Assembly (NCBI GenBank): GCA_017413675.1
Contig: JAFPSR010000083.1
Span: 1-50,236, forward strand
Source of the DNA: Clostridia bacterium
GTDB taxonomy: Bacteria > Bacillota_A > Clostridia > Christensenellales > UBA1750
Length of the DNA stretch: 50,236 nucleotides
Direction of reading: 5' to 3'
This document shows positions 33,827-42,276 of the stretch, piece by piece (positions within the stretch are counted from its first letter, which is position 1; every line of letters begins with the position of its first letter). A program made the translations under genes and the position numbers. The notes beneath the pieces were generated by a model that was not told the DNA's origin, searched no databases, and was given only the letters and a program-made list of their open reading frames with translations.

Positions 33827-35074
33827 ATGAACAAACCGGAACTGCTTACCAACCTGGCTTTCCAGAGAAGCCCGGATACCCTGTACCCTTACGGGAACGA
33901 AGGGTACGGCAGCCGCAACAAAAAGCTGCGCAAAAGCGCGAAAACCGGCGCCTGGCATACCCCGGACGGCGGGATTGCATTCAAAATATATGCCCCGGAA
34001 GCCTCCAGTGTGTTTGTTTCCGTGGAAGGTCTGACGGTCCACTACGGGGACCGTGTCAACATCCTGGACCTGGAAGCCACCGGGGATGATTTCCCGGAAT
34101 ACAGGCTCCCGCTGACCCGGGATGCGGAAGGGTTCTTCTCCGGGGAACTGACCGAAAAAGACCTTCGCGGGTTCTACGGTCCCCTCCCCTTTACGTTTGT
34201 CGTGGACGGATCCTGCATCGTCCATCCGTATACCCGCGCCACCTGGCGCAGCGGCCGCCTGATGAACTGCATCGAAGTGGCCGATCCGGATCTGGAAGAA
34301 CATTTCCTGCTCCGGGATGTCCCGCACGGGACTGTCGCCTATGACCGGTTCTGGTCCGTGACCCGTCAGGACTGGGCCCCCTGCCTGGTCTATACCCCGC
34401 CCGGTTACGGCAAGGACGGGAAACAGTACCCGGTCCTCTACCTGCAGCACGGCGGCGGGGAGAACGAAACCGCCTGGTTTGCCCTGGGGAACCTGACGGA
34501 AGTCATGGACAACCTGATCGCCGACGGCAGGGCCGAACCCTGCGTTGTCGTCATGAACAACACGCACCTGCCCCCGCGGGACACGGATGAAGAGGCAGGC
34601 ATCCACACCTTCGGCGCGGTGGATGACCTCCTGACCAAAGAGTGCCTGCCGTATATCGAAAGCAAATATGCCGTGAAAACAGATAAGTGGTCCCGCGCCA
34701 TCGCCGGCCTTTCCATGGGCGCCATGCAGAGCAGCTTCGTCGGCTTCTCGCATCCGGAACTGTTCGGCTATATCGGGTTGTTCAGCGGGTCTGTGCGCTG
34801 CCGCCGGTTCTGGGAAGACTATGACGCGAACCCCCATCTTGCCGCTTTCCGCGGCGATGTCCGGGTCCTGGATGAACAGTACCGCGTCTTCTACCGCGGG
34901 GTCGGCGCCCAGGAACACGCCTCCCGTCCCTGGCATAAAGAGGATGACCGCTATCTGCACGAAATCGGCGTGGATACACTCTCATGCTACCGCTTTACGG
35001 AACATCCCACCATGTGCCATGAGTGGGGCTGTTTCCGGCGGAGCCTGTACGAATATGTGCAGTTGATTTTCTGA
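33827..35074 (+). CDS. CE1/Esterase D-like esterase with N-terminal beta-sandwich
   Basis: The 415-residue protein has an N-terminal E-set or CBM48-like domain (GGIAFKIYAPEASSVFVS to VHPYTRATW, about 45-150) and a C-terminal alpha/beta hydrolase of the Esterase D/feruloyl esterase type. Motifs are VLYLQHGGGENETAW, AIAGLSMGAMQSSFVGF with the nucleophile Ser, and PTMCHEWGCFRRSLYEY with the catalytic His. Relatives include ferulic and acetylxylan esterases and enterochelin esterase. No signal peptide, so it acts inside the cell. AAGAGGA precedes the ATG. It ends the three-gene unit before a terminator. Confidence 0.85.
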   Translation: MNKPELLTNLAFQRSPDTLYPYGNEGYGSRNKKLRKSAKTGAWHTPDGGIAFKIYAPEASSVFVSVEGLTVHYGDRVNILDLEATGDDFPEYRLPLTRDAEGFFSGELTEKDLRGFYGPLPFTFVVDGSCIVHPYTRATWRSGRLMNCIEVADPDLEEHFLLRDVPHGTVAYDRFWSVTRQDWAPCLVYTPPGYGKDGKQYPVLYLQHGGGENETAWFALGNLTEVMDNLIADGRAEPCVVVMNNTHLPPRDTDEEAGIHTFGAVDDLLTKECLPYIESKYAVKTDKWSRAIAGLSMGAMQSSFVGFSHPELFGYIGLFSGSVRCRRFWEDYDANPHLAAFRGDVRVLDEQYRVFYRGVGAQEHASRPWHKEDDRYLHEIGVDTLSCYRFTEHPTMCHEWGCFRRSLYEYVQLIF

Positions 35075-35105
35075 TCTTCACAGGAAAACAAAAAACTGAA
35101 TACCA

Positions 35106-35151
35106 CGGCGGACCTCCGGTCTCCGGACCGGGCCCGCCGCATTTTGTTTTT
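35106..35151 (+). terminator. Intrinsic terminator after the CE1-like esterase
   Basis: CGGCGG (35106-35111) pairs with CCGCCG (35134-35139) around an inner TCCGG/CCGGA stem, followed by a broken T-run (TTTTGTTTTT). Confidence 0.75.
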
Positions 35152-35327
35152 AGGAAAAGGGACATTTTTCCGGAATATGCAACTATGATGCAGAAATGCG
35201 GGATTTTGGATCAGAGCCTCATGCAGGATGATAACAGGATCCCGGATTGGCCGCTGGATACCGATCCCCAATCATATATCCCTCCAATGATTTATAAGAA
35301 TCTACCCCGAACAGGAGCACCTATCCT

Positions 35328-36599
35328 ATGACAACCGTGAAAAAACAAAAGGCTTCCTCCCTCCGCCGTCCGGCCGGAGGAAACCGGGTTTTCCCCACCC
35401 GGAAAATCCTGTGTGTCTGTCTTTGTTCCGTATGGATTGCCCTGGTCCTGACAGGATGCTTCCCGGTGATCGACGAAACCGGACCGGGAATCCCGTCCCC
35501 TCTGCCGCAGCCCACCGCAGGGACAGCCGAGATGCCCGCGGAAACCGCCGGATCCCCGGCCTTCCCGGTATACCTGGAAAACACAGAGCTGGAAAAACTG
35601 GCTGTCCGGGCAGCTGTGCAGTTCCCGGATGGGTTTGACGGGACGCGGAAGGTGTCCGTTTCCTCTGCAAAACCCGCTGCCTGGGACCGGGACCGGATCG
35701 TGGAAGCCCTGGCCGGCGGACGCCGGGTCGAAAACCGGTTTTCCGGGGAAAATACCGGGCCGGATGATCTCTACCATGTTTGTGAATTTGAGGATGGCGC
35801 CGATCTGACATTCTATTCCGGGCAGGTCCTCTACACCACGCCCGCGGGTACGGAATACGAGTATTCCTATTATTTCGATTATTACGAGGATTACTGGGGA
35901 AAAGACACCCTGCGCAACGCGTTCCCTGCCGCCGGGATCGACGGCCTGGAAAAAAGCGACGCCATCGACAGTGCCGGCCATGTCACATCCCTGCTCGGCC
36001 TTGACGGGATCCTGGGGGAACCGCAGGTCTACGCCATGGATGCCGCTTCCGTCAACCGGCTCCAGGACGAACTGGATGTCCGGGACAAACACGGCAGCCC
36101 GGCTGAGCGGTGGGCCGCGGATCAGGAAGCATACCTGATCGTCTACCCTGTTCTTTACCAGGACATCCCTTCCCTGTATGTGGGGAGCGCTACCGGGGAA
36201 AATGAAATGCTGACCTCCTCCAAGGCGTGGTTTATCTACGGCCGGGACGGTTGGGTTGAATTTGAGGTCTCCGGCATCTTCGAGATCGAGGGAACCCTGT
36301 CGGAAGCCCCCATCCTCTCTCCGGAAGAGGCAGTCGGAAGGATCAAACAATCCTTCGAGAACATCATCATGGACCGGGAAATCGAGATTTCTTCCCTGCA
36401 GCTTGCCTATGTCATCCGGGAAAACACCCAGGCCCCCGCGGACTGGAAGGTGGAGCCCGTCTGGCTGGTCCGGGGGGAATACAAAGGAACGCCGCCTTCC
36501 GGGTCCAACCCCAAAGGCGGAGCGGCCAACAGTGAATATCTCGCTTTGATCAGCGCGGTCAACGGGACATTCGTCCCGATCTTCGCGATAGGGGGGTGA
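35328..36599 (+). CDS. Lipoprotein of an ABC-2 type transporter locus
   Basis: The 423-residue protein has an unusually long basic N-terminal region before its membrane segment and the lipobox LTGC (Cys44), then a Pro-rich spacer. The remaining acidic domain has Tyr-rich strands (YEYSYYFDYYEDYWG) and a C-terminal part (SPEEAVGRIKQSFENI onward) that resembles the repeating two-layer fold of YycI/YycH-like or PepSY-like secreted regulators, though I cannot assign a family. AGGAG at 35313-35317 supports the ATG. Its stop overlaps the ribosome binding site of the first ABC-2 membrane gene, so the four genes form one unit. Confidence 0.8.
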   Translation: MTTVKKQKASSLRRPAGGNRVFPTRKILCVCLCSVWIALVLTGCFPVIDETGPGIPSPLPQPTAGTAEMPAETAGSPAFPVYLENTELEKLAVRAAVQFPDGFDGTRKVSVSSAKPAAWDRDRIVEALAGGRRVENRFSGENTGPDDLYHVCEFEDGADLTFYSGQVLYTTPAGTEYEYSYYFDYYEDYWGKDTLRNAFPAAGIDGLEKSDAIDSAGHVTSLLGLDGILGEPQVYAMDAASVNRLQDELDVRDKHGSPAERWAADQEAYLIVYPVLYQDIPSLYVGSATGENEMLTSSKAWFIYGRDGWVEFEVSGIFEIEGTLSEAPILSPEEAVGRIKQSFENIIMDREIEISSLQLAYVIRENTQAPADWKVEPVWLVRGEYKGTPPSGSNPKGGAANSEYLALISAVNGTFVPIFAIGG

Positions 36600-36604
36600 C
36601 CTTT

Positions 36605-37360
36605 TTGTACGGTATCCTGCGTTCCAACCTGAAAAGGGCCTTCCTCTCCGTCTGGTTCCCGGCTTCCGTCCTTGCCGCGGCAGCCATGTGCTGCCTCTGC
36701 GCCTGGGATTATATGGACCGCGGAGCAAATCCCGTTTATCTCGTGGATATCATGCTCAATCTGGGGATGCTGAAGAAGGTCCTGGTTTTCTTCGCGGCCG
36801 TTCCTTTCGTCACCGTCTACTGCCAGGACTTCAATTCCGGCTACATCCATTCCCTGGTCGTACGCAGCAACGCCCGGAAATATGCCTGGTCCGATGTCCT
36901 CGTATGTGCGCTTTCCGGGTTTTCGGCCGTCTTTTTCGGGATTCTGGTTTTCTTTGCCGTACTGTCCTTCGTCTATCCCGTACAGCCCTATGAAACCCCG
37001 GATGTTTACGGCAGCATCGCATGGAACAGCCCGGTTCTCTATGCCGGTATCCTCTCTTTTGTTTTCGCTCTGTATGCCGCCATGTGGACTGTAGTGGGGC
37101 TGACCCTGTCCGCGCTGCTTCCGGATAAATATGTCGCGCTGGGGTCCCCGCTGATCCTGGGGTACGTCTTTGAGGAACTGACCGCCGGCCTGCCGGCCTT
37201 TCTGAACCTGTACAGTCTCAGCCATAATGCTGCCGTGTTCGGGCAGTCCCCGCTTTTGAATTTCCTCTATACGCTCAGTATATTTGTGCTGGTCATGGCT
37301 GTATCGGGATGGCTGTTTTCCCGTGTTGTGAAAAGGAGGAGCCAAAATGAAATGGGTTAA
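36605..37360 (+). CDS. ABC-2 type membrane protein 1
   Basis: About six membrane helices in about 250 residues, with the ABC-2 pattern of two N-terminal helices, a short cytoplasmic loop (YCQDFNSGYIHSLVVRSNARKYAWSDV) that would contact the ATPase, and four further helices. The sequence GGGGGGTGA overlaps the lipoprotein stop and is well placed for TTG at 36605; a GTG at 36596 lies within that ribosome binding sequence and is the less likely start. It overlaps the next membrane gene by 14 bases. It probably pairs with that protein to form a heterodimeric permease. Confidence 0.75.
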   Translation: MYGILRSNLKRAFLSVWFPASVLAAAAMCCLCAWDYMDRGANPVYLVDIMLNLGMLKKVLVFFAAVPFVTVYCQDFNSGYIHSLVVRSNARKYAWSDVLVCALSGFSAVFFGILVFFAVLSFVYPVQPYETPDVYGSIAWNSPVLYAGILSFVFALYAAMWTVVGLTLSALLPDKYVALGSPLILGYVFEELTAGLPAFLNLYSLSHNAAVFGQSPLLNFLYTLSIFVLVMAVSGWLFSRVVKRRSQNEMG

Positions 37361-38192
37361 GCCGGTCCTTTCCATCACGATGCAGAATTTCCGGAAATGG
37401 AAGCAGGACTGCCGGGTCTGGATCGCCTTTGGTATCGTCCTGATCCTGATCCATTCCGTGACCAAGGGACTTTCCGGCATCTGTGCCTATACGGGGGTAA
37501 AATCATCCCCCTGGATCTTCCCCTTCCTGTATGCCCCGTATTACAACAAGCTCCTGTTCTTTTTCCCGTTGGTCCTGATTTTCAGCAACGCCCCGTTTAT
37601 CGATCGGAACCAGCTTTACGTGCTGATCCGGTCCGGCCGGGTTCCCTGGTGCCTGGGACAGATGCTGTACATTGTCCTTGCCTCCGCCCTGTACTTCCTC
37701 TTCATCCTGCTGTTTTCCGTTGTGCTGAACCTGGACTGCATGACGTTTACCGGGGAATGGGGGAAACTGTTGAACACCCTGGCCAATACCAGCCTGGAAG
37801 CGGATTTCCAGTTGGGATTTGACCCCATCAAAAATGTCGTGGATCTGTTTTCCCCGGGCAATGCCGTCTGGTTTACGTTCCTGCATTCCTGGGTTTCCGG
37901 AATCCTGCTGGGGTTCCTGGTGTTCCTCTTCAACCTGAAAATCAAGGGCGGCGGGACCTTCTTCGCTTCCCTTCTGCTGGTGTTCAGCGCCATTGCGGCC
38001 AAACAGCCCCGGCTTTTGAAATTCTCCCCGGTTTCCTGGAGTACGCTCAATGCGCTCCACCTAAAGGCCAATGACGGGCTCCCGCATTACGGGTATGTAA
38101 CCCTCATTTACGGGATCCTCCTCCTGGTTCTTGCCGGGATCATCCTTTTCTCGGTAAAAAGAACCGCTTTTGACCGGGAATCTGTCCGATAA
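37347..38192 (+). CDS. ABC-2 type membrane protein 2
   Basis: The 281-residue protein has about six membrane helices, with the same short loop after the second helix as its neighbour (FSNAPFIDRNQLYVLIRSGRVPWCLG), a hallmark of ABC-2 permeases of the bacteriocin-immunity or peptide-export type. A large extracellular loop (about 130-165) contains LDCMTFTGEW. AAAAGGAGGAG precedes the ATG, which lies inside the previous gene. The ATPase gene follows after 16 bases. Confidence 0.8.
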   Translation: MKWVKPVLSITMQNFRKWKQDCRVWIAFGIVLILIHSVTKGLSGICAYTGVKSSPWIFPFLYAPYYNKLLFFFPLVLIFSNAPFIDRNQLYVLIRSGRVPWCLGQMLYIVLASALYFLFILLFSVVLNLDCMTFTGEWGKLLNTLANTSLEADFQLGFDPIKNVVDLFSPGNAVWFTFLHSWVSGILLGFLVFLFNLKIKGGGTFFASLLLVFSAIAAKQPRLLKFSPVSWSTLNALHLKANDGLPHYGYVTLIYGILLLVLAGIILFSVKRTAFDRESVR

Positions 38193-38208
38193 CGGAGGTG
38201 ACAGGAAT

Positions 38209-38850
38209 ATGAATGCAGCCATCCGAGTGGAAAATGTCACGAAATCCTTTGGCGAAACCGTTGTCCTTTCCCACATCAATGCCGAATTTGAAAAAGGGAA
38301 AGTGCACGGCCTGATCGGAAGGAACGGCAGCGGCAAGACGATGCTGATGAAATGCATCTGCGGGTTTGTCCCCGTCTCCTCCGGCCGGATCCTCATCAAC
38401 GGACAGGTCCTGAAGAAGGATATCGATATGCCGAAGGACATCGGCATCATTATCGAAACCCCCGGGTTCCTGCCATCGTACAGCGCCTACAGGAACCTGA
38501 AGTTCCTGGCGGATATCCGGGGGAAAATCCAGCGGCAGCAGATTTACGATGCCATTGCCCGGGTCGGCCTGGATCCCCGCAGCAGCCGCCATGTGGGGAA
38601 GTTCTCCCTTGGCATGCGGCAGCGCCTCGGCCTGGCCCAGGCCATCATGGAAGATCCGGAGATCCTGATCCTGGATGAGCCGATGAACGGGCTGGATAAA
38701 GACGGGGTTGCGGATATGCGCAAATACCTGCTCGACCTAAAGGCCGCCGGCAAAACCATCCTGATCGCATCCCATTCCACGGAAGATATCGATGTCCTGT
38801 GCGATACTGTGCATGAAATGGACAAAGGTGTGCTGACAGCCGTCCGGTGA
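38209..38850 (+). CDS. ABC transporter ATP-binding protein
   Basis: A 213-residue ATPase with Walker A GRNGSGKT, a Q-loop-like position, signature FSLGMRQRLGLAQA (in place of LSGGQ), Walker B ILILDEP and the switch His in ASHSTED. It is shorter than most BcrA-type ATPases, which have an extra C-terminal domain. ACGGAGGTGACAG supports ATG 38209. With the two ABC-2 proteins and the lipoprotein it forms an exporter-type module; no two-component system or immunity gene lies next to it. Confidence 0.92.
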   Translation: MNAAIRVENVTKSFGETVVLSHINAEFEKGKVHGLIGRNGSGKTMLMKCICGFVPVSSGRILINGQVLKKDIDMPKDIGIIIETPGFLPSYSAYRNLKFLADIRGKIQRQQIYDAIARVGLDPRSSRHVGKFSLGMRQRLGLAQAIMEDPEILILDEPMNGLDKDGVADMRKYLLDLKAAGKTILIASHSTEDIDVLCDTVHEMDKGVLTAVR

Positions 38851-38917
38851 AAAGGATGCCCGCTGCCGGCTCCGGCGAAAAAAAGTTTATTATACTCAAC
38901 ACCTCGAAATAATCGAT

Positions 38918-38958
38918 AAAAAATACGCACACTTTTTCGCTTTGTGTGCGTATTTTTT
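38918..38958. terminator. Strong bidirectional terminator
   Basis: A 15-bp perfect stem AAAAAATACGCACAC/GTGTGCGTATTTTTT with an 11-base loop. It can end both the ABC operon and the CDF exporter gene. Confidence 0.92.
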
Positions 38959-39070
38959 AACAACGCATAGCCGCCGGATACATAAATACCTGGCTGTTGC
39001 TTTATATATGTACCGCCGAAAGCTGCGGTATTAATGTCTGAAAAAGATCTTCCTTATGTAGTCTTTTCCT

Positions 39071-39949
39071 TCAGGCGCTTTTCTCTTTTCCGGGATTCAC
39101 ATGGATGGTGACATGTTTGAGGTTCTGGTACCTGGTTTCCAGATCTCTATGTACCCGTTCCGCAATGGTGTGGGCATCCATCAGGGAGATGGTACGGTCT
39201 ACCGCGATCTCCAGTTCGATATAGATCTTATTGCCGAACTGCCGGGTGTGCAGAAGGTCAATCCCCTCCACCCCGTCCTGGGTTTCCACAAACTCCCGGA
39301 TATCTTTTTCCGTTTCCCGGTCCACCGCCGTATCCAGCATCTTCGCGATCGCGTCCCTGGAGATGTCAAAGGCTACCTTCAAAATCAGGATGCAGATCAC
39401 CAGGCTGGCAATGGGGTCCATGATCGGGAAGCCGAGTTTGGCCAGCCCGATGCCGATAAAGGAACCGACAGACGAGATCGCGTCCGAGCGGTGATGCCAG
39501 GCATCGGCCTTGAAAGCAGAGGAGTTCAGTTTCTTCGCGTAGTGCATCGTATACCAGAACATGCCTTCCTTTACGGCAATGGAGACAACCGCCGCGATCA
39601 GGGGCAGGAAGGTCGGGATTTCCAGCGTCTCGCGCACGAGCAGCTTCTGTACGCCCGAGTACCCGATCCCCACGCCGGTCCCGGCCAGGATCAGGCCCAG
39701 GAACAGGGACGCGACGCTCTCGATCCGCTCATGCCCGTAGGGATGGCGTTCGTCCTCCTCCCGTTTGGAAAGGGCAACCCCGATATACGCGATAAAGGTC
39801 GCGAACACATCGGAAAGCGAATGCACGGCGTCCGACACCATGGCCCCGGATTTCCCCAGGACCCCGGCAAACAGTTTGAATCCCGCCAGCAGGATATTTC
39901 CCAGGATCCCGACGACGGACATTTTTCTCACAATTACGTTTTCTTCCAT
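39071..39949 (-). CDS. Cation diffusion facilitator metal exporter
   Basis: The 292-residue protein has six membrane helices and a C-terminal cytoplasmic ferredoxin-like domain of about 85 residues (ETEKDIREFVETQDGVEGIDLLHTRQFG), typical of CDF proteins. The metal site combines Asp40, His43 and Asp47 in SDAVHSLSD with His152/His153 and Asp156 in WHHRSDAIS. CDF members use the proton gradient to export Zn, Co, Ni, Fe or Mn. The NiCo riboswitch in its leader points to Co(II)/Ni(II) efflux. The ATG at 39949 follows GAGGTT; an upstream TTG was rejected. Confidence 0.93.
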   Translation of the reverse strand: MEENVIVRKMSVVGILGNILLAGFKLFAGVLGKSGAMVSDAVHSLSDVFATFIAYIGVALSKREEDERHPYGHERIESVASLFLGLILAGTGVGIGYSGVQKLLVRETLEIPTFLPLIAAVVSIAVKEGMFWYTMHYAKKLNSSAFKADAWHHRSDAISSVGSFIGIGLAKLGFPIMDPIASLVICILILKVAFDISRDAIAKMLDTAVDRETEKDIREFVETQDGVEGIDLLHTRQFGNKIYIELEIAVDRTISLMDAHTIAERVHRDLETRYQNLKHVTIHVNPGKEKSA

Positions 39950-39998
39950 ACTGAAAACCTCGGTAAACAATCAGTGCGCGGAACCGGTCCTGCACAGG

Positions 39999-40046
39999 AA
40001 AATAAAAAGCATACCTCCGGAACACTTCCCTGTCCCGCAGATATGC
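39999..40046 (-). terminator. Terminator of the NiCo riboswitch
   Basis: On the minus strand GCATATCT (40046-40039) pairs with the AGGTATGC-type arm ending at 40009, followed by TTTTTATTTT. The 5' arm is also the 3' strand of the aptamer's last stem, so terminator and metal-bound aptamer exclude each other. Confidence 0.75.
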
Positions 40047-40127
40047 CGAATCCTTCTTCTGCTGTCGTTTGCACGACCCGGCTACCGGCCGTCCCCTGCC
40101 GGGAAACGGCCCTGCCTGCTCAGTCCC
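40027..40127 (-). ncRNA. NiCo riboswitch (czcD motif)
   Basis: On the minus strand the conserved junction segments appear in order: GGGACTGAGCAGGCA, then stem GGCCGT/ACGGCC, then GGTAGCCGGG, then hairpin GTCGT-GCAA-ACGAC, then stem GCAGA/TCTGC, then GGGACAG. This order matches the published NiCo aptamer, which binds Co(II) and Ni(II) cooperatively and turns on exporter genes. It sits between a strong promoter and an intrinsic terminator in front of a CDF exporter. The closing stem P1 looks short or imperfect. Confidence 0.88.
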
Positions 40128-40153
40128 ACCTGCCTTCTGTTCGGGGCAGGTCA

Positions 40154-40170
40154 ACGAGTTTCCCTCGTTA
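40154..40170 (-). other. 5' leader hairpin upstream of the NiCo aptamer
   Basis: AACGAG/CTCGTT at the very start of the predicted transcript, followed by a second CCTGCC/GGCAGG hairpin (40151-40130). They probably protect the 5' end or insulate aptamer folding. Confidence 0.5.
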
Positions 40171-40195
40171 TATCACCTCTGTCCGCCCTTGTCAA
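40167..40195 (-). promoter_or_regulatory. Promoter of the NiCo riboswitch-CDF transcript
   Basis: On the minus strand a perfect TTGACA (40195-40190) and TATAAC (40172-40167) are 17 bases apart. Confidence 0.88.
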
Positions 40196-40202
40196 GGCAG
40201 AC

Positions 40203-40227
40203 AAAAGGGCGCAGCCAAGCTGCGCCC
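40203..40227 (-). terminator. Intrinsic terminator after the MBL gene
   Basis: GGGCGCAGC/GCTGCGCCC with a 3-base loop followed by TTTT on the minus strand, immediately upstream of the CDF promoter. Confidence 0.85.
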
Positions 40228-40240
40228 GGGTTCCGTTCCC

Positions 40241-41245
40241 TTAGGGGACAATGTGCTCTTCGCCCTCTTCCCATTTGGCCGGCGGGAGCGTGACCTGCAC
40301 GCGGGTATAACCTTCACCGTAGGCCATGCCCTTTACCGGCGGCCGGTCCGGGAACAGGTGGAACACGATATCCACATATTCCAGATCCGGGTCATCCCGC
40401 AGGTACTTGCGGTGCACCTCGATCATGTTTTCCAGGATGCGGATATCCTGGCTGACGACGTCGATGATCCCGCAGTAGGTGCTGTGACCGGTGAACATCT
40501 GCCGGAACATGCCCTTGTTGTACTGCTCGAGCATCCGCAGCCCGTAGCGGATATGGGTGCTGGCCGCATGGGTTCGGGTCCCGTTGTTGAAGTTGACGCA
40601 GTCCCCGGTAAAGGCCATCTTTTCGCCTTCGTCAATGAAATACAGGTGTCCCCAGGTATGCCCGGGGAAATTGTAGGCGGTCACGACGCGCCCGCCGCCC
40701 AGGTCAAAGGAATCCCCTTCCTGGATATAGCAGATCTCGGTATCGAGACTGCCGCGGTTGATACAGCTCTCATCCGGGTTCCAGATTTCCCAATGCCCGA
40801 TATGGAGCCGGTTGTTCCAGATAAACTCATCCATGTTGAAATCGGGACGGGTCAGCCAGCGGATCGTGTCCATGCCGCCCTTGTCCCCGCCGCCGTGCCC
40901 CATGGGGCGCGCTTTCAGAACTTCGGTCTCGTTGATGTAGATGCGGTCAAACTGGCGCATCATCCCGATATGGTCAGGATGGGCATGTGTGATCACGACA
41001 TCGTACGGTTTGTGGGTCAGGCTTTCCACAATCTCCCGGAAATTGCAGTAGCCCATGCCGGCATCCACCACAAGCGCGCGGTCCGCGCCCTCCAGCACAT
41101 ACATGTTGTTGCATCCGAATTCGTTGATGCACCATGTTTTATAGCCGACTTCGGTAATGATCGGGGTTTTCAGTCCCCCGTTGACGGGACGCTGCGCGTC
41201 ATGATTCTTCGGCGCGTTGAAATCCAGGTACGTGTTCCCTGCCAT
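40241..41245 (-). CDS. MBL fold metallo-hydrolase
   Basis: The 334-residue protein has a complete two-metal site: ITHAHPDHIG (His87, His89, Asp91, His92), a His in FPGHTWGH, Asp in FTGDCVN and a final His in FTGHSTYCG. A C-terminal region of about 60 residues (from about EYVDIVFHLFPDRPP) extends beyond the usual fold. Specific substrate unknown; glyoxalase II-like or lactonase chemistry is possible. GGAGGGAA precedes ATG 41245. It is monocistronic, with its own promoter (41282-41310) and terminator. Confidence 0.88.
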   Translation of the reverse strand: MAGNTYLDFNAPKNHDAQRPVNGGLKTPIITEVGYKTWCINEFGCNNMYVLEGADRALVVDAGMGYCNFREIVESLTHKPYDVVITHAHPDHIGMMRQFDRIYINETEVLKARPMGHGGGDKGGMDTIRWLTRPDFNMDEFIWNNRLHIGHWEIWNPDESCINRGSLDTEICYIQEGDSFDLGGGRVVTAYNFPGHTWGHLYFIDEGEKMAFTGDCVNFNNGTRTHAASTHIRYGLRMLEQYNKGMFRQMFTGHSTYCGIIDVVSQDIRILENMIEVHRKYLRDDPDLEYVDIVFHLFPDRPPVKGMAYGEGYTRVQVTLPPAKWEEGEEHIVP

Positions 41246-41281
41246 GCCGGTTCCCTCCGTTTTTTATTGTTGTATATTACA

Positions 41282-41310
41282 TATATAGCACGGTTTTCGT
41301 TCTTTGGCAA
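41282..41310 (-). promoter_or_regulatory. Promoter of the MBL gene
   Basis: On the minus strand TTGCCA (41310-41305) and TATATA (41287-41282) are 17 bases apart. Confidence 0.65.
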
Positions 41311-41347
41311 GCCGTTTTCCCGCAATATCCCACACAAAAGCACAGAA

Positions 41348-41375
41348 CGGGGGTGCTTCCCGTAAAGCGCCCCCG
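41348..41375 (-). terminator. Terminator-like hairpin after degV
   Basis: CGGGGGCGCTT pairs with AAGCACCCCCG (one G-T pair) on the minus strand. The T-tract after it is poor (TTCTGTGCTTTTG), so it may be a weak terminator. Confidence 0.55.
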
Positions 41376-41395
41376 CCCGATTGTCCTTTTATTTC

Positions 41396-42241
41396 TTAAT
41401 CCGCATCAAAGAATGCCAGCGCAATCGCGTCCGGCCCGGCATATGTCCCGATCGTCGCGCCGACGCTGAAAACCGGGATCTCGTGTAGTTTATCCTTCAG
41501 GAAATCCGCTTCCTCCAGATAGGAACGGAGCCGTTCTTCCGAAAGGCCGGAATAGGCCAGGCAGAGCGGACGGCTGAAATCAATGCCGGTTTTCCGGATA
41601 AACTCCGTCATCAGGCTGTATGCCCTGCGCATGCCCTTGGCTTTGCCCAGGATTTTGACCACGCCGTTTTCAATCGTCAGGACCGGCTTGATCGACAGCA
41701 GTGTTCCTGCAAACGCTGCCACCGCCGGGATCCGTCCCCCGCGGCGCAGGTATTCCAGGGTGTCGAAAATCGCGATCACATGGGCGTGTCCGAGTTCCTT
41801 CCGGATCCCGGCATCGACGGCATCCAGGTCCCGGCCCGCATCCCGCATCTGTACCGCACGCGCCACGATAATGTACTGGGAAACACAGAACTGCCGGGAA
41901 TCGACCACCCGGACATCGTCCCCGAACTCGGCAGCTGCCGAGCAGGCGCTTTCATAGGATCCGGAAACCCCGGATGACAAACAGAAGCACAGGACCTGGT
42001 CCCCTGCCTGTACCGCCTCCCCAAAGGCTTCGCCGTATTCAAACGGGGTGATCTGGCTGGTCTTGGGGACCTGCCGGCTTTCCTCCAGCTTGCGGTAGAA
42101 ATCGTCATGGGACAGTGTCTTCGCGTCCAGGTATTCCTCTTCCCCGAAGCGGATATGCAAAGGGAAGATGGCAACGCCGTGCTCCTTAGCCCAGTTTTCG
42201 GGGATATCCGCCGCGGAATCCGTCATAATCCGTATCGCCAT
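41396..42241 (-). CDS. DegV family fatty-acid-binding protein
   Basis: The 281-residue protein has all DegV blocks: IMTDSAADIP at the start, the fatty-acid carboxylate-binding PKTSQITPFEY, CFCLSSGVSGSYESA, VVDSRQFC, the mid-domain LEYLRRGGRIPAVAAF and the final SVGATIGTYAGPDAIALAF. DegV/FakB proteins hold a fatty acid for the kinase FakA, which is not in this window. The ribosome binding site is a modest GAGAG. A 10-bp palindrome covers its promoter, so it is probably repressed. Confidence 0.93.
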   Translation of the reverse strand: MAIRIMTDSAADIPENWAKEHGVAIFPLHIRFGEEEYLDAKTLSHDDFYRKLEESRQVPKTSQITPFEYGEAFGEAVQAGDQVLCFCLSSGVSGSYESACSAAAEFGDDVRVVDSRQFCVSQYIIVARAVQMRDAGRDLDAVDAGIRKELGHAHVIAIFDTLEYLRRGGRIPAVAAFAGTLLSIKPVLTIENGVVKILGKAKGMRRAYSLMTEFIRKTGIDFSRPLCLAYSGLSEERLRSYLEEADFLKDKLHEIPVFSVGATIGTYAGPDAIALAFFDAD

Positions 42242-42276
42242 AGATCGCTCTCTTTCTGTTCCGGTACATTATTCTC

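Noticed and set aside
35152..35327. A promoter or riboswitch before the 423-aa lipoprotein
   Set aside because: Only an AGGAAAA/TTTTTCC inverted repeat and a weak TTGGAT-GATAAC pair were found, too little to call a feature.
38959..39070. A small RNA or gene between the ABC operon terminator and the CDF gene
   Set aside because: Only a short TACCGC/GCGGTA hairpin was seen, without promoter, T-run or open frame.
40241..41245. Calling the MBL proteins beta-lactamases
   Set aside because: The HxHxDH fold is shared by many hydrolases, and nothing here points to beta-lactam substrates. The same holds for the MBL proteins at 5.1 and 31.7 kb.
39101..41365. A 754-codon plus-strand open frame across the CDF gene, the riboswitch and an MBL gene
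   Set aside because: It crosses two promoters, two terminators and a riboswitch on the other strand, and its translation has no domain.
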